Part shown: piece after piece, positions 37,632 through 44,465 of the stretch | Layout: each line of letters starts with the position of its first letter | Numbering within the stretch: the first letter of the stretch is position 1 | Assembly: GCA_003480165.1 (NCBI GenBank) | Contig: QUIQ01000005.1 | Span: 46,954 to 110,953 of the forward strand | Source of the DNA: Firmicutes bacterium AM41-11 | GTDB lineage: Bacteria > Bacillota_I > Bacilli_A > Erysipelotrichales > Erysipelotrichaceae | Direction: 5' to 3' | DNA: 64,000 nt | The notes under the pieces: generated by a model | Databases searched by the model: none | The model's input: the letters and a program-made list of their open reading frames with translations, nothing else | Told to the model about the DNA's origin: nothing | Position numbers and translations under genes: made by a program

Positions 37632-39201
37632 ATTTATTCCCTTCCTTTCGACATATTTGACAATGCGCTATGATTTCCTGAGCATCCATATCCCCATAAT
37701 CTTCTTTCATAGCTTTTAAAACCGAAGCTGTAATTAGGAAAACAATAAAGATCAAAGGAAAACCTAGAACAATCGCAAATTTTTGAATCAATTCCAAACC
37801 ACCAACAAAAGTCAATCCAATCGCTATCGCAAATACTGCAATGGCCCAACTAAAGCGATTAAATAAATGCGGATCTTTTTCTGGATCCAGCTTCTTGCAA
37901 GAAGCTAAACCTAAAACCAAAGCTGTCGAATCAATCGTTGTGGCAAGAAACACAAAACATAAAACAATCAACAACACAATCCATATCGTACTCCAGGGAA
38001 GCGTTCGCAAAATCGCATAGACAACGCCCGCATTCCCTTGAGTTTGAAGGATCGAAACCAAATCGACAATATGGTTATGTTGTAAATAAAGGCTATATCC
38101 ACCAAGTAAGGCCAAAAAGGAACAACAGCCCAAAGAGCCATAAACCATTTGTCCTAAAATTACTTGTTTTAACGTTCGTCCGCGGGATACTTTGGCAATA
38201 AAAATTCCCATAATTGGCAAGAAAGATAACCACCAGCCCCAATAGAACAAGGTCCAATTATGCACAAACTTTTGATTTCCAAAAGGGTCGGTATTAAAGA
38301 TCATCCGTGGCAGCTTTTCAATATATAAACCAATGCTGTTGAGTTCCATCTCACAAATATGTGAGAAAGGGAAAAGCACCGCCATCACCAACAAGAAAAG
38401 AAAGATAATCCACATATTCAAGTTGGTTAATTGTTTAATGCCACGATCCAACCCTCTAAATACACTCCATCCAAAGATACAAAACCAAATCACAAAGACT
38501 AAGATTCGTAAACCCGTTCCATCGGCAATCCCAAAGACTTGCGCAATCAGTTTTGACATAACCGGAACCGCTAAGCCTAAAGAAGTGGTAATGGAAGCAA
38601 TAATACCAAAGACAACCACAATATCGATGATCTTACCAAACACACTGTGCTTGAAATGTTTACCAAATAATGGCGTTAGTGTATTCGATAATTTCACATC
38701 ATCACTTTTGCGACAATACAACATATATCCAATCGCTACAGCAGCGGGGATATAGAATACCCAAGCACTCAAACCCCAATGATATTGCCCTATCATATGG
38801 GCAAATTCAAAAGCTTCATTGGACATTGGCTTCACATGAAAAGGTGTAGTCTTCAAATAATAAATCGGTTCGACAAAACCTAAAATCACGGTACTTGATC
38901 CGGCCCCAGAGGTAAAAATCATCGTTGCCCAACTAAAGGTTGAAAAACGCGGTTTATCTTCGGGTTTACCAAATTTAATGTTTCCGTATTTTCCAAAATA
39001 GAAATAAAAGAATAATCCGAAACAAAACACATTTACGACAATGTATAACCAGCCACACTGATTGATACAGAAATGATACGCTGTCGTGATAAGAGCGGAA
39101 ACGCCATTTGGTATAAAGATCAGGCTTACAATCATCACACCAACAATCGCAAAACTGATGAAATATATTTTTTTATCAATTTCTTGGAAAAATTGTTTCA
39201 A
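37624..39201 (-). CDS. BCCT-family (betaine/carnitine/choline) transporter
   Basis: A 525-residue carrier with about 12 transmembrane segments. The family's Trp-rich stretch is WTLFYWGWWLSFLPIMG, followed by IFIAKVSRGRTLKQV; FTSGAGSSTVILGFVEPIYY is the glycine-rich helix 3. BCCT proteins carry quaternary-ammonium zwitterions with Na or H, or exchange carnitine. Its neighbours are an aminotransferase and a 2-hydroxyacid dehydrogenase, so it more likely feeds catabolism than osmoprotection; that is inference. Confidence 0.93.
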   Translation of the reverse strand: MKQFFQEIDKKIYFISFAIVGVMIVSLIFIPNGVSALITTAYHFCINQCGWLYIVVNVFCFGLFFYFYFGKYGNIKFGKPEDKPRFSTFSWATMIFTSGAGSSTVILGFVEPIYYLKTTPFHVKPMSNEAFEFAHMIGQYHWGLSAWVFYIPAAVAIGYMLYCRKSDDVKLSNTLTPLFGKHFKHSVFGKIIDIVVVFGIIASITTSLGLAVPVMSKLIAQVFGIADGTGLRILVFVIWFCIFGWSVFRGLDRGIKQLTNLNMWIIFLFLLVMAVLFPFSHICEMELNSIGLYIEKLPRMIFNTDPFGNQKFVHNWTLFYWGWWLSFLPIMGIFIAKVSRGRTLKQVILGQMVYGSLGCCSFLALLGGYSLYLQHNHIVDLVSILQTQGNAGVVYAILRTLPWSTIWIVLLIVLCFVFLATTIDSTALVLGLASCKKLDPEKDPHLFNRFSWAIAVFAIAIGLTFVGGLELIQKFAIVLGFPLIFIVFLITASVLKAMKEDYGDMDAQEIIAHCQICRKEGNKYE

Positions 39202-39214
39202 AAAATCACCTACT

Positions 39215-40225
39215 TTATTTCTTAAAGCGTGTGACGTCTACATCATTGACCATTCGGAAGACTTTATCTTGTTGGCCCAACAAGATGTAACACAAGTTTT
39301 CCGCTCCGATTCGCTGACATTCATATAAGGAGAAATCCGAATAGAAAGCCATATGGGGAGTCAAAACTACATCTTCGCGACCAACCAATGGTGACTTTAA
39401 AGTATTTTCATTTGTTTCTTCGACTAAAACATCTAGACCAGCGCCAAAAACTTTGCCTTCATCCAAAGCCTTTACTAAAGCCGCTTCATCAATCATGGCC
39501 CCACGGCTCACATTGACAATAATGGGTTTCTTTTCCATCTTATTAAAAGCTTCCTCATCTAAGAAGTTTTCGGTTTCCGGTGTTAAACGCGGATGTAAAC
39601 TGATGATATCGGCTTCTTTCAACAAGGTATCTTTATCTACCAAACGAACATTTAAAGCTTTCGCTACTTCCGGTTTACAAGTTGGAGAATACGCAATGAC
39701 ATGCATGCCAAAACCTTGTGCACGCTTGGCAACTTGTTTACCAATCTTTCCTAAACCAACAATTCCATAGGTCGAACCTTCTAAACGAATCATGCCACTG
39801 GTTGAGTTATAGTCGTATTTATGTTTGTATTGAATCTCACGATCATAGTGTTTTAACTTACGCGCTACGGCTAAAACCAAAGCTAAAGTTGTATCTGCTA
39901 CTTCTTGGGTACAATACTCACCAATAACCGCAACGGCAGTTCCTTGTTTTTGCGCAGCACCGGCATCGACAAAGTTATAACCCGTTGCTTCAATCGAAAT
40001 TCCTTTTAAGTTGGGATTACTTTCAATGATTTCTTTTGGGAACTCCAAATATGAAGTAAGAATGCCATCGACATCTTTAATGGCTTCTTTAAACGCTTCT
40101 TGATCCCCTTGATGCACATACAAACTAATTTCCGTATCTTCGCCTAAGAATTTTTTAAAGACATTCTTTTCAATGTCTAAATCCCGATTTAATGGCTCTT
40201 TATAATCACAAATTGCTACTTTCAT
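39215..40225 (-). CDS. D-isomer-specific 2-hydroxyacid dehydrogenase
   Basis: A 336-residue NAD-dependent enzyme. YGIVGLGKIGKQVAKRAQGFG is the cofactor loop, and the catalytic Arg, Glu and His are in VNVSRGAMID, AGLDVLVEE and TPHMAFYS. The N-terminal ISIEATGYNFVDAGAA is the substrate-domain joint. It interconverts a 2-oxo acid and a D-2-hydroxy acid. The gene lies 8 bases after the aminotransferase, so the pair can turn an amino acid into a D-hydroxy acid or the reverse. Confidence 0.92.
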   Translation of the reverse strand: MKVAICDYKEPLNRDLDIEKNVFKKFLGEDTEISLYVHQGDQEAFKEAIKDVDGILTSYLEFPKEIIESNPNLKGISIEATGYNFVDAGAAQKQGTAVAVIGEYCTQEVADTTLALVLAVARKLKHYDREIQYKHKYDYNSTSGMIRLEGSTYGIVGLGKIGKQVAKRAQGFGMHVIAYSPTCKPEVAKALNVRLVDKDTLLKEADIISLHPRLTPETENFLDEEAFNKMEKKPIIVNVSRGAMIDEAALVKALDEGKVFGAGLDVLVEETNENTLKSPLVGREDVVLTPHMAFYSDFSLYECQRIGAENLCYILLGQQDKVFRMVNDVDVTRFKK

Positions 40226-40233
40226 ACGTCCAC

Positions 40234-41346
40234 CTACTTTGCCAATTCTTCTAGGGCTTCTTTTAATTTTTCTAAGAAGATTTCATTTTGTTCATGCGTA
40301 CCAACAGAAACACGAATATGTTTATCGTATCCCCAACCTCCGCAAGGACGGACAATAACTCCTTTTTGAAGTAATAATTCTGCTACATCACTCGCTAAAT
40401 ATGGGGTACTAAAGAAGACAAAGTTGGCTTGTGATGGCGAACAAACACAACCTAACTTAGTCAATTCTTCATTCAACCAGGCACGATCTTTGACAATCAA
40501 GTCTCCATATTTTTTACATTCGGCTTTGCCTTTTGGTTCCATTAAAGCAACTGCTGCAGCTAATCCCATACGGTTCGCATTAAATGGTTCGCTGACTGTG
40601 TCATACCAGTTCACGAATTCTGGATTTGCGACTAAACAACCAATTCGCGCACCAGCTAAACCTTGATATTTTGAGAAAGTACGAATCAAAATAACTTGTT
40701 TACCCGCTTTGATGTAATCAATGACATTTGGCAATGCCTCTTGATCTGCAAAATCGGCATAGGCTTCATCGACAACCAACCAAGCTCTTTCTGGCAAGGC
40801 ATTTACTAACTTTTCAAAAGTTGTCTTATCAATAACGGAACCTGTTGGGTTATTCGGATTACATAACCAAACGATTTTGGTATGTTCATTGAATTCCGCA
40901 ATGATTTTATCGGTTTCAATCGTATATTGTTCATTTAATGGGACGGTAATAACTTTTCCACCCATGATTTTTGAGATTTGTTGGTACAACAAGTACGATT
41001 GTTGTCCAGTAATAATTTCATCGCCATCTTCCAATAGGGTTTTTGCGACTTCATCTAAGACATTTCCGGCTCCATGTCCTAGGCTGACCCAATCACTTGT
41101 TACCCCATAATCTTCAGCAATTAATTCCTTCAATTTTACATAGTTCTTTTCGGGATAAATATTGATACGGTTTAACTCCGACTGCATGGCTTTCAATGCT
41201 TCTGGATAGGGTGCATACATATTTTCGTTTGACCCTAACTTCACAACCGATTTCAAGCCATAATCGGCCATGACCTCATCGGTACTCTTCCCTGCGACAT
41301 ACTTGTCACACACATACGCTTCTTTTCTAATTCCTTTCGCTTCCAT
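40234..41346 (-). CDS. HisC-like pyridoxal-phosphate aminotransferase
   Basis: A 370-residue class I/II aminotransferase of the histidinol-phosphate group. LGSNENMYAP is the conserved substrate loop, NPNNPTG and DEAYADF bind PLP, and the PLP Lys is in TFSKYQGLAGARIG. No other his gene is nearby. HisC relatives often accept aromatic amino acids, so an aromatic or imidazole substrate is plausible but unproven. The ATG at 41346 follows AAGGTGG by 6 bases; the frame could extend to a GTG inside that ribosome site. It is first in the cassette and directly follows a terminator hairpin. Confidence 0.92.
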   Translation of the reverse strand: MEAKGIRKEAYVCDKYVAGKSTDEVMADYGLKSVVKLGSNENMYAPYPEALKAMQSELNRINIYPEKNYVKLKELIAEDYGVTSDWVSLGHGAGNVLDEVAKTLLEDGDEIITGQQSYLLYQQISKIMGGKVITVPLNEQYTIETDKIIAEFNEHTKIVWLCNPNNPTGSVIDKTTFEKLVNALPERAWLVVDEAYADFADQEALPNVIDYIKAGKQVILIRTFSKYQGLAGARIGCLVANPEFVNWYDTVSEPFNANRMGLAAAVALMEPKGKAECKKYGDLIVKDRAWLNEELTKLGCVCSPSQANFVFFSTPYLASDVAELLLQKGVIVRPCGGWGYDKHIRVSVGTHEQNEIFLEKLKEALEELAK

Positions 41347-41366
41347 ATATATTTCCACCTTTCCAT

Positions 41367-41401
41367 AAAAAAAGCGCTATGCTCTCTAAAGAACATAACG
41401 C
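41367..41401 (-). promoter_or_regulatory. intrinsic terminator inside the cassette leader (candidate attenuator)
   Basis: On the minus strand a 12-bp stem (arms 41390-41401 and 41374-41385, two G:U pairs, loop of 4) runs into seven T (41367-41373). It lies between the promoter at 41422-41451 and the ribosome site, so every cassette transcript must pass it. Confidence 0.8.
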
Positions 41402-41421
41402 CTTCGTTAATATATACGTGC

Positions 41422-41451
41422 ATTATACGAGCCTAACTCGCCAATTGTCAA
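41422..41451 (-). promoter_or_regulatory. consensus promoter of the aminotransferase cassette
   Basis: Perfect TTGACA (41446-41451) and perfect TATAAT (41422-41427) are spaced by 18 bases. The -35 box overlaps the stop codon of the upstream MFS gene. Transcription would begin near 41415, about 48 bases before the end of the terminator. Confidence 0.85.
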
Positions 41452-42797
41452 TTATTAATTCTTCTTTCTTTATCCGATTTACCAAGGAAAATATAACCAA
41501 GAATGAAAAATAAAGCTAAACATGCGATGGCTACATTGATGGATTTAAAGGTAAAAGAACCAATTTCAAACACACCACCTGTTAATAAACCAATCTTCTT
41601 TACCACAAAAATAACAAACGATCCAAGGAAAGATGCACCTTTGGCAAAGATGTCATAAATTCCAAAGTATTCGCCTCCATTTTCGTTAGGAATAATCTTG
41701 GCATAATAGGAACGTGACAAAGATTGAATCGAGCCTTGGAAACAACCAACGCCGAAAGCCATGACCGCAAATTGCCATAAACTCTGTAGCGATAAAGCAT
41801 AGATACAAACGACGGTATAACCGACAATACAGACTTTCATTAACGAAACCGTACTGTGATTTCGCGATAAACGAGCAAAAACCAAGGAGCCACCAAACGC
41901 AACAACTTGCGTCAATAATAAGAAGACAACTTGTCCTACTGTATCTAGACCAAGGTCCGTTCCCAGGTTAATACAGTTATCGATAATCGTTCCAACTCCA
42001 TCAATATATAAGAAGAATGCAATTAAGAAATATAAGACTTTTTTATCTTCTTTGGCAATACGCTTTAAGGAACCGAAAATCTTCTGGAAGACTTTGCGAA
42101 CACTTCCTTTAGTATCTTGTACATAGTATTTTTGTTGATAGTTTTTAAGTAGAGGAATAGTAACAATCAGCCACCAGATTGCCGTTACGCCAAAACCGAT
42201 AATTTTTCCAACTTGCGGAGAAAACAACATGAAGTCTTTACTTAATCCGCCGCCGACAATATAAGCAACTAGCGCAATAAGAAAAGGAATGCAGGAACCT
42301 AAATATCCCCATGCATAGCCATAGCTGGAAACCACATCACTACGCTCTTCGGTTGTGACATCATTGAGCATCGAATCATAAAAGGTCAGCGAGGCCTGAT
42401 AAGCAATTTTCGTTACAATATAGACAAATAAGAACAAAAACCAGGAACTCACAAATCCATTGAGAATACAGGCAATAATTCCAATTGCCAAGCTGGTTGA
42501 AAAGACGAATTTCTTTGTATCTTTATGATCTGCCAATACCCCACATACTGGACCAATCAGAGCAACCACAATGGTTACTACAGAAGTTGCCAAAGCCCAA
42601 TACGCTGTAGCGTTATCAGAAGAAATCTTTCCTGGCCCAACACCAATGGCATCGGCCTTGAACCAAATGGGAATCAAGGAACACGCTAACATGGTATACG
42701 CTGAATTACCCACATCATACAAAACCCAACTAAATTCTTGTTCATTTAAATCCCGAAAGGGTTTTAGTTGATTTAACTTTCGAATAAAATTTGACAT
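41448..42797 (-). CDS. UMF1-type MFS transporter (Atg22-like)
   Basis: A 449-residue carrier with about 12 transmembrane segments. EFSWVLYDVGNSAYTMLA near residue 20 is the signature of the UMF1/Atg22-like group, whose fungal member moves amino acids out of the vacuole. GVLADHKDTKKFVF is the loop after helix 2. The ATG at 42797 follows AGGTGAGG; a GTG upstream lies in that site. It is 9 bases downstream of the phospholipase C-like gene, so they form an operon. The substrate is not known. Confidence 0.87.
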   Translation of the reverse strand: MSNFIRKLNQLKPFRDLNEQEFSWVLYDVGNSAYTMLACSLIPIWFKADAIGVGPGKISSDNATAYWALATSVVTIVVALIGPVCGVLADHKDTKKFVFSTSLAIGIIACILNGFVSSWFLFLFVYIVTKIAYQASLTFYDSMLNDVTTEERSDVVSSYGYAWGYLGSCIPFLIALVAYIVGGGLSKDFMLFSPQVGKIIGFGVTAIWWLIVTIPLLKNYQQKYYVQDTKGSVRKVFQKIFGSLKRIAKEDKKVLYFLIAFFLYIDGVGTIIDNCINLGTDLGLDTVGQVVFLLLTQVVAFGGSLVFARLSRNHSTVSLMKVCIVGYTVVCIYALSLQSLWQFAVMAFGVGCFQGSIQSLSRSYYAKIIPNENGGEYFGIYDIFAKGASFLGSFVIFVVKKIGLLTGGVFEIGSFTFKSINVAIACLALFFILGYIFLGKSDKERRINN

Positions 42798-42806
42798 TTT
42801 CCTCAC

Positions 42807-43673
42807 CTATTTCTGTAGCTCATTCACGGAATACCCTTGTTCTTCTTGATATGAATAGACTGGAATTGTTTGATAATCCGCCTTTGGTCCAAAAGTATGT
42901 TTAAAATAATCCATCAAAGGTTCCCCATGAACGAGATAATTCACAACATTTTGTGCAAGAACGGGATAATGTTTACTTGCCATCTCAAAGTATTTGTCTA
43001 AGCGTAGATTGGAATCTTTACAAACAGGATCTTCGCTTTTAGTTAAGAATAAATCTTTAAAAGAAGAAACGCCGACCAAATCCATAGCATGTCCGAGCAC
43101 AAAGCGTTTGATATCACTGGAATCTTTTAATAGATTCAAATACATTCTTTGATCTTTAATGGTTTGATAGATAACCTTCTGACCAATATTTGGAAAACAT
43201 TCCGCAATGGTATTTGCGACTGACTTCGAAGGCTTTAGCGATGTTGTCACCGAAGTTTTAATCGGATCATAGCCATCTTTAACTAATAAGTAACGATCAA
43301 ATTGCGATTCAATCTTTCCATGACTTGCCGTAGAAGTTTCATCTTTTCGTTCAATATAGCCATGGCAATACGAATCTAATACAAAATGGCAGGTAAACCC
43401 TAATACATAGGACAAATAAGCCGTCTTATCCATCACAGGAGAATAATTCTGCGCAAATTGTTCCAATAAAGATTTATATGATGCATCATGTAATTGATTT
43501 CCATATTCATTAATTTTATTGGCTTTTAGACAATGATAATAAAAGAAAATATCCGGTCCATGAACACCATAATCAAAAACTTCACGATTCGAACGAATCA
43601 TTGTCTGAAGATCTTGATCCAAAGTAGGTATACAAGTATTCCCAAAACGCCAATGTGCATAAGTAGTTGGCAT
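42807..43673 (-). CDS. zinc-dependent phospholipase C family protein
   Basis: A 288-residue protein of the Zn_dep_PLPC/S1-P1 fold (PF00882). Likely metal ligands are the initial H of TYAHWRFG, the Asp of VHGPDIFFYYH, and the His residues of FTCHFVLDSYCHGYIE, which follow the family's HxxxD spacing. There is no signal peptide, so it is probably cytosolic, unlike the toxin phospholipases. The substrate is unknown. The stop codon directly abuts the start region of the UMF1 carrier. Confidence 0.85.
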   Translation of the reverse strand: MPTTYAHWRFGNTCIPTLDQDLQTMIRSNREVFDYGVHGPDIFFYYHCLKANKINEYGNQLHDASYKSLLEQFAQNYSPVMDKTAYLSYVLGFTCHFVLDSYCHGYIERKDETSTASHGKIESQFDRYLLVKDGYDPIKTSVTTSLKPSKSVANTIAECFPNIGQKVIYQTIKDQRMYLNLLKDSSDIKRFVLGHAMDLVGVSSFKDLFLTKSEDPVCKDSNLRLDKYFEMASKHYPVLAQNVVNYLVHGEPLMDYFKHTFGPKADYQTIPVYSYQEEQGYSVNELQK

Positions 43674-43721
43674 AATAAAATCACCTCAAATCTATTGTAC
43701 CAATAAAACATCAAAAGAATG

Positions 43722-43751
43722 TAAAAAAAAAGACATAGGTAATACTATGTC
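43722..43751 (-). terminator. terminator of the cold-shock gene
   Basis: GACATAG (43732-43738) and CTATGTC (43745-43751) form the stem; on the minus strand nine T follow. Confidence 0.85.
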
Positions 43752-43755
43752 CAAC

Positions 43756-43959
43756 TTAGTCTGTAACAACCGTTACATTCTTAGCTTGTGGCCCTCTGTC
43801 ACTTTCTACTAAATCGTAAGTAACTTTTTGCCCTTCTTCTAAAGTTTTATAGCCATCAGAATTAATTGATGAGAAATGTACGAAGATATCTTTTCCTTCT
43901 TCATCTTTAATAAAGCCATAACCTTTTTCGGCATTAAACCATTTTACTGTACCAGTCAT
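43756..43959 (-). CDS. cold-shock protein, CspA family
   Basis: A 67-residue single-stranded nucleic-acid-binding protein. [17 protein letters not shown] includes RNP-1 (KGYGFI) and DIFVHFSSI includes RNP-2. The ATG at 43959 follows AGGAGGT by 7 bases; the frame extends upstream without purpose. It is monocistronic with a promoter at 43992-44021 and a strong terminator. Confidence 0.97.
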   Translation of the reverse strand: MTGTVKWFNAEKGYGFIKDEEGKDIFVHFSSINSDGYKTLEEGQKVTYDLVESDRGPQAKNVTVVTD

Positions 43960-43991
43960 ATTGGCACCTCCTCGCACTTCCGCTTAATCGT

Positions 43992-44021
43992 ATTGTATCA
44001 CTACTTTTGCGTAAAATTCAA
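43992..44021 (-). promoter_or_regulatory. cold-shock gene promoter
   Basis: TTGAAT (44016-44021) and TACAAT (43992-43997) are spaced by 18 bases on the minus strand; the -10 box is extended (TGA before it). The 305-base gap 43960-44264 otherwise shows an 8-bp inverted repeat CAAAGATT/AATCTTTG (about 44099-44135) and the copA terminator; I see no gene in it. Confidence 0.6.
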
Positions 44022-44202
44022 CAAAATTTGTCCGCTTTTCACATACAATATAGCGTTTACATTTTTACAACTCAATTTTTCTGTTCAACCCGAGAAGACA
44101 AAGATTACTTATTGATTCTTATGCAGCAATCTTTGTTGAGGAATTGTCCATGTCACTTCTACATATTTTAAATAGAACCAAAAAACAAGCTGTACGCTAC
44201 AC

Positions 44203-44245
44203 AGAAAAAAAGCCAATCAACCCATACATAAAGACTAATCGGCTT
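44203..44245 (-). terminator. terminator of copA
   Basis: Arms at 44210-44222 and 44233-44245 pair imperfectly (AAGCC/GGCTT outside), and T runs follow on the minus strand. It lies 20 bases after the copA stop. Confidence 0.65.
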
Positions 44246-44264
44246 GTTTCCTGTAAAACAAAAA

Positions 44265-44465
44265 TTACGCTTCTGGTTTGTATCCAGCTTCTTGAATGGC
44301 GGCAATACCTTTTTCTTTATCTCCGACAAAAGAAGCTGTTTTGGCCTCCAAATCCACATTCACTTCTTGCATTCCCGCTTTTTCTAAAGCTTCTTTCACA
44401 TGACCCACACAATGATTGCACATCATATCTGCAACCTTCACTTGATTTACTGTACTCTCTGACAT
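44265..44465 (-). CDS. copZ: nested copper chaperone from an internal start in copA
   Basis: Inside copA, in frame, AAGGAGGA (44473-44480) stands 7 bases before ATG 44465. The 66-residue product (MSESTVNQVKVADMMCNHC...) is a complete CopZ-size HMA chaperone. The linker KKEEKN of the long protein is simply the translated ribosome site, which suggests that copA lost its stop codon and read into a downstream copZ. Both the fused pump and the free chaperone could be made. The ribosome site is direct evidence; use is inference. Confidence 0.7.
   Translation of the reverse strand: MSESTVNQVKVADMMCNHCVGHVKEALEKAGMQEVNVDLEAKTASFVGDKEKGIAAIQEAGYKPEA

Noticed and set aside
41367..41420. T-box riboswitch before the aminotransferase cassette
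   Set aside because: The leader is only about 48 bases and lacks a specifier loop and the T-box sequence; it is just a terminator stem.
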